From the NCBI RefSeq assembly GCF_963583255.1, contig NC_084803.1, positions 94,373 to 158,372 on the forward strand: a stretch of 64,000 nt of DNA, written 5' to 3'. This DNA is from Pyrus communis. Lineage: Eukaryota > Streptophyta > Magnoliopsida > Rosales > Rosaceae. This document shows positions 25,053 to 37,433 of the stretch, piece by piece (within the stretch, counting starts at the first letter, position 1; the number at the start of each line of letters is the position of its first letter). Both the position numbers and the translations under genes were made by a program. The notes beneath the pieces are model-generated. The model searched no databases. It saw only the letters and a program-made list of their open reading frames with translations, and was not told the DNA's origin.

Positions 25053-28000
25053 TCATTGTGGAGAAAATTCATCTGGTGGTTCATCAACTGAAGGCGACGA
25101 TGATCCAAAGTCAAGGGCAGGGTAGACGCCAGGTGGCCTTTCTCGAGGTTTAATTGACAGCAATTGGCTAGAGTCACCAACGACATCTGCCCACCCGTAA
25201 TGCGGCTCAGCCCTTCATCAAAAAGTGAGAGATCAAAATTACTTTTACAGTAAGAGCAATACCAGAAGATGTAATCTAAATTATTTATATTTGGTTCCCC
25301 TGAAATCCTTTTGACTGCTTCAACATACTATATGCAGACAGAACCATTACCAACTCCAGACTCTTACTCGTAATAGGTCTCCTCATCCACAACAATATCC
25401 CAGCTTTCCCCTGTCGTGCTTTTCCCATATTTGTGCACCTTACTGCAAAGAGAGAGCAAGTTAACTTGTCTAAGAACAATAGATGACAATGCAGTTCAGC
25501 AACTTTATTTCCTTCCGTACCCATTTCCAAAGTGCTCTTCTCCCCATGTCCTTGACCAACCTAGACATGAGAGAACAAAAAACAGAGTTACATCAGATTA
25601 AATTATTGAAAAGTTGAATGAACATGAAGATCTGAATAATTGGAACATATTCAAGACATTGTATATGTTTGCCGCATGGTATACTAGTTACCCAAGGAAA
25701 CAACTAAAGGCAAACAAATTTTGTGTTAAATCATAGTTCAAGGTGCTTGCACATACGTTCACCGCTTGGAGATACATGCCATGTCTCCCCTTGTCGCGAA
25801 CCGATGCCAGCAAAGAACTTCTCTTCCCACTTGTCTCCCCATTTGGTTCCAAGTTCAGTCTCAGCCCATTTATCAGTCCTGAAAATTATACGTCCAGCGT
25901 ATATCAACGACTAGATACTTTTTAGCTGCTGTATTGTTCTTCATACTTTTAACTGTAAATGGCCAAAATGATGATACCAGATGACAAACGAATTTCTGAA
26001 TTTAAGAGGAAGGAGAAACAATGAAGACTTTTTTTTTGTTTTAATATGAACAGATGGAGAAGTAAATCAAGTCAGTTAGAGAAAACCATTTGAGAACAGA
26101 TCCCCTTCCATCATAATGCTCTCCCCACTTCTCCCACCAAGACTGCTCATTAAGTCTACCGTATTTGTGTGCTCCTTTCTCAGTCCAGCCTTTAGCATCA
26201 TATTTCTCCCACCTGCATCCAAATTATAGGTAAAAACCGTCCATGCATTTTATCTATTTCATCAGTTATTTTGTGCGTTATAATGTGAATAAAAATTGAA
26301 TTAACAACAAACCGTACTTTAGCTTACCATTTCTCATACCATCCAGCATTTTCCGTGCCTGATTTTGCTTGTTTCTGTGCACTTCTCTCAATCCTCGCTA
26401 AATTACTGTGCTTACAAAGTTGCAGCATTAATTTATATTGGGAAACAATGAAGCAATGAGAAGGTCAAGAAACACAAATTTTAAAAAGTTCTATAACTAC
26501 CGCTTACTTAGTAAGGGTTAAAAGTAATTCTCTAAAACTTAATCAAATAGAGATAAGATAAAGACCTCCATTCATCTTGATGAAGAATTTCTTGCCATGT
26601 TTCCCACCACGAATCCCCTTCAGCATTTCTACCAGATTTCTCCACACCTATGAAAAGATAATAGATGCGAATTATGCATTCCTATCTGTACCCATACCCA
26701 TGATACAGTAGTGAAATTAGTTGAAAGACTAATGACCGTAAAAGTATACAGGACAGAACACTGTCTTTAAAAACAGATATTGATTAATTAAACCAGTATG
26801 TAGTGAATGGTTGCCGCTCAATGCCCTTAGATATTTGTGCAAGTTTGCCACAGCAGTGGGAAGTGTTGAGGTTCAAAAATTTCTAAGAACAAGGATGAAT
26901 ACTGAACCTACAAAGACTTGTGCCGACAAGTTTACTTATTAGAAGACCTTAAAGGATTTATATTGCAGCAAAAACCTTATTTTCCATCTATAAAAACGAA
27001 TGTGTTGCTTTGTTTACATCGAATTACTCTGAAGGTTGTGGTTTTATTCAGGACAATGGAGAATCTAAGATATCTAATTCATTGAAATTACATAGTGATG
27101 GGCATGGTTAATGATATCCAGCAGTTGAAGATGAAGACAAGGAAGAAGTATACCTAGCTCTTTGTATCCAGTCCAGTCACTTTTCTCCCACCACTGTCAA
27201 TGAGATCAACAAATCCAATTAAATGCATCCACCTGGGATGATACTCAATGGGGTTATAAAGACAAAGTCAAAGCAGTAAGGGACTTAGATTATGAGGCTA
27301 ATTTACAGGTAGAAGGATGTCCAAGTCCTCCTCTACTTGTTTAAGGCTTTTGAGTACGAAATATAAGGCGCCTTGGTAGTACAATCCTAGAATTCAGTGA
27401 TAATTATTACTAAAGTAAACAAAATGACAGTGAAGAAGGTTAGTCAAGTCATACATGGCGGAGTTAAAAAAGTAAAATAATTATGATAAATTCTGATAAA
27501 TACCGTTTCTTTCCATTGTGAAGAAGCGTCGTGGGAAGTACCACCCATCCTTGTCCACCTACATCTGTAGCCATTGTTGCCAAGGTCCTCGCCACTTTCG
27601 CGGTACCAAGTAGTGCCATCTTCATTGGTGCCAGACTCATTTACATTTTCGTTTAACAAGCTGATGCGCCACTCCTTCTCATTGGCAATGCCAGTATCTA
27701 TAAAAAAAAAAACCAAACACCACAATAATTCTCAATGATAAATCAAATATGTTACTAATTACCTACCAACACCATCCATGAAGGCCAATGATGGTACATT
27801 ACCATCTTAAAGTAAGTAGAATGATTGATTGAATAACCTCTTTTCGGAGGACTGTCGCGAGATTGTGGACCAGAGTTTCTTGGGGTACAGCGAGGGTAGT
27901 ATTTCTCTTGTTTGGACAGGAAGCGAGATCTGCAGCAAAATACAAAAGAGCCAATGAATTATAAACACCAAAAGCCAACTAGTTTAAACCCTAAAATAAT

Positions 28001-28417
28001 ACTAGACAAACAAGAGAATGGAATTGAAGTATTCCTTGGGTAAATTGCAAATTCTAATGCAACGTACTGAGCAGGAGAAGAAGAGGAAGACGAAGCAAAG
28101 AAGGGCAATGCGGCGGAGGCTTGGACTCCAGCAGCTCTCTGAGCCCTTTTCTTGGAATCGAAGCGCCACTCTTCCGCCTTGTCGAGGCTCTTTCCGGGGC
28201 GGATCGGAACGACGGAGTCGGAGCAGCAGCAAGTGATTCGAGTGACTGCGGGTGGGTCAGCCATGGGAAGGCTAAGTCTTGTCCTCCGCTTTCTGATATC
28301 CCGCAGGCGGGCGGCATTAGTAGCTGTAGAAGGGTGGGGGTGGGGATGGAAAGCGAGGCGGAGGCGGGTGAGCTTGAAATCAGGCGGAGAAGCGAAGCCT
28401 CTGGAAGTGGCCGCCAT
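25053..28417 (-). CDS. ESV1: ESV1-like starch-binding protein (EARLY STARVATION 1)
   Basis: Tryptophan-rich chloroplast protein that binds starch glucans and controls granule turnover at night (family knowledge, At1g42430). About eleven exons from 28417 to 25053: 28417-28068, 27929-27838, 27697-27504, 27193-27154, about 26647-26567, 26405-26328, 26212-26087, 25878-25757, 25560-25521, 25442-25368 and 25212-25053. They encode about 452 residues. I could not phase the exon near 26567-26647 to the last base. The N-terminus is a basic, Ser/Ala-rich transit peptide. The C-terminal two thirds repeat W-W-E-K/W-x-E units: GDSWWETWQEI, WWEKYDAKGWTEK, SWWEKWGEHYDGRG, KWGDKWEEKFF, WSRTWGEEHFGNGKVHKYG. 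LESV is a sister family; overall length and the C-terminal PRERPPGVYPALDFG favour ESV1. Confidence 0.88.
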
Positions 28418-31296
28418 TGCGTTTACAAAAATGCCATCCGAATGAATCCCAAGCGGAGGAGACGGAGACGGAGACTGAGAGACTAGTCTTTCTCTCTCTA
28501 TGGGTATGGGTTTTGGTTTAATTAAATTAATTGATGAATGAGGGTGGAAGTAGTGATTGGTTACTAGTTAATATATAAAGAAAGAAAAAAGGGAAGGGAA
28601 GGGAAGGGAAGAAGGGAGGGGGAGGGAGGGGGCGCCAATGAGAGCAACAGAGAGAATTTCGGGCGAATCTTTGTTTAGCGACATTTGAAAATGGACTGAT
28701 TGAATGAGGTGGGGTGGGATTGGGTGGGCAGAAGAACAAACAAGGAAGGAGGGAGGGAATCGGAAGGCCTCGCCTCCTTCTATTCTCTTCTCTTCTGTGA
28801 ATCAACCTTCCCCCGCCTTCTCCTTCTCCCTCTCCCTTCTTGACGTGAGAGAGATAGAATGACGGTGGAGTAGGTATGTGGTGGGTGTGAGTTTGTAACA
28901 CGAGAAATCGAGGATAAATTCTGAGAATTGGAGAAATTTGGCAAGTTGAGATTATTCGGGTGGAGTGAGTGAGATCGGTGGGTCGGTTTTTGGTTGGATG
29001 CAAGTGCGACGCAATCGGGCATGCCATCCGTATCCAATCCCCAGATTTTATCATACCACCGTTGCATTGCACGTAAACAGACCGGACTGGACCCCACTTC
29101 CGTTCTTTTGTTCTGTTTTGTGTTACTCTCCACCATGGCTCTCTCTACCGCTGCCACGTGTTGCAGACTGAGCCATCGCTTCCTTCTCTTCCACAAGTCT
29201 TCAGTCTTGCGAAATTAACTAGCTGTGCTACTTTCAATCCACTGCTTCAATTGAGAAAGCTGATCCAAAACGTTATGTTCCTTCCTCATTGTTAAAATAA
29301 AATTTCCAACAACACAACAGTCAAAACTTGTTCCGAATGGACACCATTTACAGGACTTGGAATGTCCAACACATTGTCACATGCTCGGTGAATTCGAAAC
29401 TCATCCTTTTTGGGGCAAGTTTGTTACTATTTTACAACTAAAGTCCACAAAAGAGTTTATATTTTGCTTGTTGCAAGTAATCAAATATGGGTTAGTTTAT
29501 CCAGAAGAATGTAGTTTAAAAACAGGATCAATCTTCTCCCACAACAACTGTTTCAAAAAGAAAATTAATTTAACACATTATTTCTAACCTCATACAAACC
29601 CCTCTAATTTTGCAATCACTAGACTGAACGATTACTTTAAAATCAATGATCAAGATTAAGGTAAAAGTGTTGAAATCGATACTAATAAGTAAGTGCATTA
29701 TTTTAGGTCAATTATTTATAGATTTTGTTAAGGAATTGGTTGGAAAAAAACCTAGTTACTTTCTTTTTCATATTTTCAGTCAATAATCAAGATGCACACT
29801 TAGAATCTCTTCTTTTTATGATTAATCGTTTTTCCGGATGAGTTTTGACGGAAGGCCAATTAGAGGAGATTGCCCAACACTATATCCAGTTTCAAGCCCG
29901 AAAAGAAAAAGCACTAGGGTGGGAGCAGCACCTGCTCGGCTACTCCTAGTCTCTCTCCACTTGCCTAGGCAGAGGGCTTGATCTGCTATTCCCAATTTCA
30001 TGTCCGTCATCTGGTTGCTTGACACGCGTCTAACCACAAGGCAAATGGCAGCGTCTCTCCTGGTTCCGCCACGTGTCAGTACTTGGCGGCATGATGACAT
30101 GGCCGAGGCACCTGTTGAGCTTCTCAATTGAAGTGCTAACTTAGCTTGTGGACAAAAGATGATGCATTTGACGAAAAGAAGGATAACGTATCTTACGTGT
30201 AAAGCAGGACGTGGCATGAGAGTCATGGTGTAAGGATTCCCACGTGTCTGGCTGATACAACAAGTGGGAAAATTTGGTCTCCTCTCTGCTGTTGGACGAC
30301 GAGGAAACCAAGCCCATCTCTTTTTGGTGTCTGGATTGGATATCATCACTTGATCAGGAAGTTGAGGCGCCTACAAATCCATCTTTGTCAATTATCATGC
30401 CAAAACTACTTTTGACATTTGAAGTTTTGAACGCTACCACCCCATAAACCAAAACAAAAATCCACCTTCAGGAGTCTTAGATTTTATTGGGTAATAGGAG
30501 ACATATTTCCTTGTGTTTGTGTCTCTCGTATTGCATGAGATGTCGCGCAATCAGAGATGCAAATACTCCCCGCCATCCCCGTTGTACGTATCTAAGACAA
30601 GACGTGGGGCAAATTGATCACCAACTCCTCAGAAATTCCTTCCCAATCCGACTTGGAAAGGAACTAGTGGATCAATCCTTTACAAAGGAGACGCTGGTTG
30701 ATAATAGAGTATATGCAGTGGTGCGGCAAAAGGAAGCGGATAAAGAAGAAAAACAGTGTGAAAGCAAGGAAGCAATGGACAAATAGATTAGTAGAGCAGC
30801 ACAAATGTAAATTCTGAATTTCCATTGTTAGGAAAAAAAAGGGTCCACATCCTTCAAACGAGAGATGATCAATCAAAATTAGTAACAGTCGCACATGTTA
30901 AATAACCAATTATTCTAGTTAACATTCACATACTTGATAGGGGGGAAATACAATGAGCTTATTTAACAAATACGAAACCAAAGTAAGATGAATTGTACTC
31001 TCAACACATGAATGAATGTCAATCGATATCACAACGGTACCCTTGCCTGTTCTGCGCTTTTGCTTTCGCAACACCCAAGTTTCTGCTATGTTTGAATCGG
31101 AATTAAATTATTTTGCCACTTGAGGTATGTATTCACGGATCATAGTACACCCAAAAAACTTGAACTGGGACCTGATCTCTCAGTAGAGTATTCTGTGGTC
31201 TTCTTTTGTGATCTTTCAGAACAGACGCAAACAATGATATCCAAAATCACACACCAAGTAGACCAATCATAATAACAGGGACCAGTGTGTCAAACC
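28418..31296. other. ESV1 upstream region and intergenic DNA
   Basis: Purine-rich repeats (GGGAA)n at about 28588-28612 lie in the likely leader/promoter of ESV1. At 30070-30075 and 30241-30246 are CACGTG cores, but both are over 1.6 kb from the ESV1 start. No gene is supported. Confidence 0.5.
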
Positions 31297-34200
31297 TTAT
31301 TTCTTGGAGAGAAATGGCTTCACTGATTCTACAACTACCTGTTTGTCATGGAAAAGAAAGAATTTCACATTTATTAGACAGAGTTAAATTGGTTAGTGTG
31401 CACACTTATTCCAAAACACAGACAATACACGCCTGCGAAAGGATGAAGCATTTGATGCATATGCGAATTGCAGCCGAAGCAAGTTACAAATGCATATGAA
31501 ACTGGCATCATTTAACAGAACATATCATAAAATTCATGCTCTTACTGAAAAATAAATGAATGATTTGGAACAAATATATTTTATTGTTCCTAGTGGTTCT
31601 TACCCTTCCATCATAGGATAATGATGCGAAGATCCAAGGCTCACGAGAGCTCCAAGCAAGGCCTAAAGTTTCAAGTAATAATAATTTAGTTTAAGATTAT
31701 AATAAATCAATTATATGCCTCAGGAGTTGCCGTAGTTACCATAAATACTGTCTTCATAATCACTGTAAGAGTTAAGCAATGGATTAATCCGCCTAGTAGG
31801 TGAGTCAACCAGGCTGACAAAACACGATAAGAACCATTGGTAAAATCAAAGAATGTAATTAGTCAACACAAAAAGAATATATGGAGTGTCAGGGCATGTA
31901 AACTACCGCCAAGACTCGTCATCGCTAGGTGAAGAAGCAAACCACAGGTTGACAGCTGAGTCTGTGCCAGAGCTCTGCAATAGAATACTTTTATCAGAAA
32001 GTGTTCAATTGACTAAAACATGTAAAACCTTGTGTGTGTGTGTGTGTGTTGGGGGTGGGGGGGGGGGGTTTGTGGGAGAGAGAGAGCGCAAACCAAAATC
32101 AGCCCATCGTACTCAGGGTTATACCGGACAGCCCATGTCCTGAAAATATTTCAAGAGGTAACAATCAGACAATTAAAGTCCACAATTATTGACACTTCTT
32201 TGACACGAGTATGAACATCCCAAAAATGCTGAAACATGCACCAATACACTAAGGATCATCAGGCAAAACATGGCTGAAGGGACTGAAATGCGACGGTACA
32301 CAAAAATTTTACCAGTGTGTGTGTCCTGGAAGCTCCTGGATAGGCACCTTTGGCTTCCTAAGATCCCATATGCGTATACCAGATTCATCTTCTGCAGTTA
32401 TCTGCAAAAGTGTTCACAATTTGTGCTATATTCACAGGAACAAACGATAGTGATAACTGCCATGTTGAGAAATGATAAAAAAATAATAACAATATATTTT
32501 GGAAGACAAAAGTGCACCCTGTCATTCATTTTTTTTTTTTTTTTTTGAGTTTTAACGAAACACTCTCGGTACTGTTCACTTTTAACGAAAAGGACATTTT
32601 TACTCTAAAAAGTTACTCCTGGTACTATTCACTTACAACACCATTTTGTCCTTTTGATTAAAACTCAAAGTTTCAAGCCCTTTTCTTTAGTTTTCCTTTT
32701 TATTTTTTCCAGTGAAATGCTCTAATGTATTTTGAAAGTAGACAGATTTCTTGTGAGTTGAGAATACTGTTACTCAATTTCTATGCAAAACAATAGGCTA
32801 ATGCTTGTCTGTGTGTCAGTGCATTTGTTGAAACATGCAAGTTATGTGAACATCTTTCAAGTTCTCAAATTTAGAATTGGTCGAGAGAATAATTGAAGAG
32901 AATGAATTAAATATAGACATGAATGAAACAAGCACACTCAGAGGGGAAAAAGCTACACTCTTACAAGGACATGTTTCTTCTTGGGATTATAATCAACATT
33001 GCGAACATGAGCATGCTCAATAGAATTTGTCTTCCTGCATATAAACGGAAACTATTATTGATCAAGAAGGGATACTGACCACAAAAACCTCAAACAAGTA
33101 ACAGTCCCTAAAATAGTTCTGTTCATTCTTGGTTGATAATAAATATAATCTGCAAAATGACAAGCCAGTCCATATAGTAGTACAGCAATACCCTGGTAGC
33201 CATCCCTAGGCAACCCTTCATGTGAACTATCAAAACTGAATATATGCTTCACACGAGAATTTGAATAATTAAGTTTGAAAATCTATGTTGGCCCTGTTTA
33301 ACAAATAAAAACAATGCCAGTGCTAATACGTACTTCATTGTTCGTAAATCCCAAAATTGGATGGATGATTCACAAGTCGCTGCAACAGCATTCATATCAT
33401 GCGGATCCCATGCACCACCAGACAAGTAGTGCATCACACCAGCTGACTCCTGTGATTGTACCTGGACTCGGCGAAATGACCTAAATAAGAACAGTCTGAA
33501 ATTCAAAGTGATAATCCATTGACTTCTAAACCTTTTAAGATTTTGAAAGGACAATAGTTTTATTATGGTGAATACAAAAAATACATGCAAGAGAGGACAA
33601 TTTCGTTGTCTTTTCCTTCCTCCCCGACAATAACCTTTTCTTTTTCTTGGGTTCATGCATGAGTAAATTTCGATGAAGTGGGAAACCATAATAATTTAAA
33701 TCTTGTAAAGAGATAGAACTCTGGTTACTTCCATAAACATGTACTACATATGTGGATGATTGACAAGAAATCTCTAAAGGAATTTCATCATAAAAAATAC
33801 CTGAGCAGCTTTTTTGGATAAATCTAAGCTCCACAAGGACAGATTTTCTTCATCAATGCTGATCAACTTATCATGCCTTCCCGATGGCCACCAAAGAATG
33901 CTGTTCAATTGTATATCCACATCGCATAAGAGAGTCAAAGAACAACATGGGAAGAAACAATGAGTCCAACAAAGTTCATACCAAACCACATATCAAAACA
34001 AATAACACGAAATTAAACTCGAGTTACATTCACAAGAAATTTATAGCAAAGTAACACCTGTTACAAGAATATAACCACAAGAGCACACCAAAAAGTCCTC
34101 CACAAACTTACATGAGCCAGGAACATTAGAAGAGCAACTTCCTTCTAAGCATAAGATAATGATTCCTTAAATTTAATTACTATGGGTAATAATTTATATT

Positions 34201-35205
34201 TCTAAATTCTTTTCCTGTTATGATATAAATCTTCCTATTTTATTCAAACAAAAGAGAAAACAGCAGAAAGGAAAAAAATGATTGGAAAGACGAAAGATAA
34301 ATCGAAATTTATAAAACATAATTGGGCAACTAAATGATACCGAGAGAAAGGGCAGGGTAAACATACTGACCATTTGATCTTGCCAACTTGTGAGTCGAGG
34401 GAGGTAATTCTTTCCAACTGAGGGGAATTCAATTCACCATATAGCTCAGGGATCTGCCATATTGCTGCTCCGTATGACTCGCCTTCAAGCACATTGAACT
34501 TTATAAAAACACTACCAATGTCTGTGACATACTGGACTTGCAGAGATTTGAAAGCAAATAAACAAGTATAGAAGCAAGATAAAATAAAAGAAATGTATAA
34601 TTACCATTATTAGCTTAAAACTTAAAGAGAATTAGGAAAGATAAAAAAAAGTAAAAGCATCCAATGAACTGTGAGAATATGTGATCAAAGCATTGTTCAA
34701 CGGTATCATATCAGGGAATTTGAAATAATCAGAAAAAGAAAAAAAGAAAAGCAATTACCAGTGGAGTAAACAGTAGAGAAGATGCGTTGGTCGAAGGGAC
34801 AGGAAGCAAGATCCCAGATCTCGTTGGGGTGAGAAAACAAACCCTCGCACACGAGTTCGGTTCCATCGGAAGAGAGCCGAATCAAATGCACCTACTCAAT
34901 TCAACATTTCAATTCGATTCGATTATTCAGATCCACTGGTTTTATTTGAAAGAATTCGACGAGGGGGAAGAAGGCAGGCAAACCTCGTTTTCTTCTTTGA
35001 GACTGAGAGTGCCAGTGATGAAGCTAGTATGATCTGTGTCAGCTTTAACATCTGATATACATCTAGCCTGGCCGATTGTTCGAATGGGAATCGGAATCGG
35101 AATCATTAGGGTTTATGAATTTGGGGGAAAAGAGAGTAAAAGTAGGGAAATGCGAATCACCTGGTATTTCAGACCATATCCGATGCCCGACGATCCTCCT
35201 TGCAT
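31297..35205 (-). CDS. EIPR1/TSSC1-like WD40 protein
   Basis: WD40 beta-propeller related to animal EIPR1 (TSSC1), a partner of the EARP/GARP endosome-Golgi tethering complexes; the plant role is less certain. Thirteen exons fit phase throughout and give 349 residues: 35205-35161, 35067-34984, 34891-34759, 34482-34371, 33900-33801, 33461-33334, 33034-32965, 32401-32313, 32139-32094, 31974-31907, 31813-31740, 31662-31604 and 31338-31297. Repeats are visible as HPNEIWDLASCP, AATCESSIQFWDLRTMK, TAEDESGIRIWDLRKPKVP, HTHWTWAVRYNPEYDGLIL, SGTDSAVNLWFAS and YGLAWSSREPWIFASLSYDG. It ends VVVESVKPFLSKK. ATG 35205 opens MQGGSSGIGYGLKYQ, the usual N-terminus. A Harbinger-derived MITE lies about 230 bp upstream. 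Confidence 0.9.
32546..32700. mobile_element. Small MITE copy in an EIPR1-like intron
   Basis: Contains GAGTTTTAACGAAA, TTTTAACGAAAAGGAC, a GTACTATTCAC segment and TTGATTAAAACTCAAAG, ending in TTAGTTTTCC. The same order of segments recurs at 36910-37062, so this is a dispersed family. Confidence 0.65.
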
Positions 35206-35433
35206 TGCGATTTGCTGCTCCACTGCCTGAAACTGAAACTACGATCTTTGCTTTGCGGACTGCAACTACTTGTTGCATACAAGTTGTATGATACAACCAC
35301 CCGTCCTCACCTCGCTCGACCTTCGATTCGTTTTCTCATTCCATTTTCGTTTCTGGGCTAATGTCGTAAAACGCGCCGTACAGGCCCACTTAAAAATGTT
35401 GAGAATATTATATACCAAACAAAAAGATTATTA

Positions 35434-36118
35434 GAGCATCCCCAGCGTGGGGTTTTGCTCGGGGGTCGGGCTCCAAAACAATGGCCTGAGGCCCGGTGGA
35501 GATGCTCCAGCGTGCAGGAGGCCGAAGGCAGGGGGAGGCCCGAGGGCCAGGCCCGTGAGGGATTGCCAGGCCTTGAGCCCGAGGTGGGGCTGACGCCAGG
35601 GTGGCGTCAGCGCATTATTTTATTTTTTTTGTGTCAGGACCGTGCACCCCAAACGCGCGTGGGGGCGCGTCGCCGACACAAAAAAATTTTAAAAAGCAAT
35701 TGTCAGTTACCGTTGGGAAGCCACGTGGCTTCCCACAGTACGTTAGATCCTAACGGTCACTTAATGTGAACCAATTATGACACGTGGCGCGACGTGATTG
35801 GTTAATAATCTTATCAGAAATCCATCACCAATAATTGTATTATTTTGTATTATTTAATAATACTTCGGATAATGACACGTGGCGCAATAAGAACGATTAA
35901 AAATCTTATCCGATATTACAATTAAAATTATTTTGTATTATTTTATAAAAAAAAAATACTAATATTTTATTGTCTATTGTCAGGGCTATTGAAGTGTAAC
36001 GGTGGAGATGCAAATTCTATTGTCAGGGCTACCTACTGTTCATTAAGGGCAGTTACTGTTCATTAGGTGGATTGAATAGTGTATTGCCAGGGGGAGGGCT
36101 CCAACGCTGGAGTTGCTC
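35434..36118 (-). mobile_element. MITE, internal-deletion derivative of the 5-kb Harbinger element
   Basis: 685 bp flanked by TTA at 35431-35433 and 36119-36121. Its left half (35434 to about 35773) is the reverse complement of the right arm of the Harbinger element (about 12400-12731). Its right half (about 35767-36118) is the reverse complement of the left arm (7759 to about 8120). Order and orientation are those of the full element with about 4.3 kb of the middle removed. It sits upstream of the EIPR1-like gene and brings three CACGTG cores (35722, 35781, 35877). No coding sequence remains. Confidence 0.92.
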
Positions 36119-36122
36119 TTAA

Positions 36123-36867
36123 GAGCATTTCTAATGGAAACTGTTAAAATGTCCAAATCAGCTTTAATAGTTATAAAAGGTAGCAACAAAATTTTTCAAT
36201 CGAGAAGCCAAATTTGATGTGGCATGACATAGAATGGCAGCGCACCCCCTTGCTGTCAATTTGATAGCAACGTCAAATATTCTTCTCCACCAAGCTCTTA
36301 CTTCTTCCCCCATTTTCTAGTTCACCGATACAAATATTCTTCTTCGCGAGCTCCTACTTCTTCCCCCATTTTCTAATTCGCCGATACTACCCAATAGTTG
36401 GTTTCCTCAGTTCCTCTAGGCTTACCAAAATCCCATCTTTTATGTTACCAATCCCCCAATCCTCCTTTGGTTTTTCAAGGGTTTCATATTGGGTATTAAT
36501 CATTTACTTAGCTTTTTGGGTTTTTATTTTTAAGTACTGGGTTTCTGAATGCCATATTGGTTAGTGCTTCTGCAGCAAATGAAAATTTGAACCTTTGAAG
36601 AGGAAAATCGAAAATTCTTATCTGGATGTTTTTCTAGGAAAATTCTTATCTGGGTTTTTTTTGGGAAAATTCTTACCTTCGAACAGATGGGGTGGGAATC
36701 ATGGGATTTGTAAAATAAAAATTATAAAATTAAAATAATGCAATAAAATAATAGTTCAATTTGACATATCGGGTGGAGACTAAAATTTTAAAAGATGTCA
36801 AATTACCACATAAGCCTTCAAATTTAAATTTTATGTTTAAAATTTGGCATCTCCTTTGAAGATGATC
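36123..36867. mobile_element. TTA-target element, family A, with unidentified cargo
   Basis: 745 bp flanked by TAA at 36120-36122 and 36868-36870. The termini are GAGCATTTCTAATGG and, read inward from the right, GATCATCTTCAAAGGAGATG. Both subterminal arms match the element at 37434-38133 in opposite orientation. The middle (about 36290-36660) does not match that element. It holds a short duplicated segment (TACTTCTTCCCCCATTTTCT, twice) and looks like leader or intron sequence of a host gene. Confidence 0.82.
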
Positions 36868-36909
36868 TAACATGAGTAGTTCCAAGTTCCAACCAAAAAA
36901 ATTAGGGAG

Positions 36910-37062
36910 TTTTAACGATACACTTTTGGTACTATTCATTTTTAACGAAAATGATATTTTTATTTTAAAAAGTCACTTATAGTACAATTCACATACAACA
37001 TTTTTTTGTTCTTTTGATTAAAATTCAAAGTTTTCAAGTTTTTTTCATTAATTTTCCTAAAA
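36910..37062. mobile_element. Small MITE copy, same family as 32546-32700
   Basis: Begins near GGAGTTTTAACGATAC, includes TTTTAACGAAAATGATA and TTGATTAAAATTCAAAG, and ends TTAATTTTCCT. Confidence 0.62.
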
Positions 37063-37433
37063 AATTATTAACATGATAATTGTTTTTTCTCTAATCAAAT
37101 TTCACACTTCTGTTTCTTTCTTATTTTTTTAAATGATAAATACAAAACGAGAAGAAGCATTTATAATCAAGTCTCAACATTTTTCACTACCGGAGCTTGA
37201 AGACGATCATTTTCACTCACAAGAGTGAACAATGAGAACCACATGGCACAAGAGACACTTGCACAACTTAAAATGCTAAGATAAAAATATCCCCAAGCAA
37301 ATCACGTATGTATAAATTCTCACACATAAAAATATATGATTATCTTAGAATATTGTATATATATTCTAAAATTAGGGCATATGTGCTTACAAGAAATAGA
37401 ATCTTGCGTGAATTAGAATTATCTCACTCCTTA

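Noticed and set aside
27959..28486. Overlapping frames on both strands around ESV1 exon 1
   Set aside because: Only the frame from 28417 continues in phase through the Trp-rich exons.
29822..30349. 175-residue minus-strand open frame with nearby CACGTG cores (30070, 30241)
   Set aside because: No recognisable protein pattern, and the G-box cores cannot be tied to a gene start within 1.5 kb.
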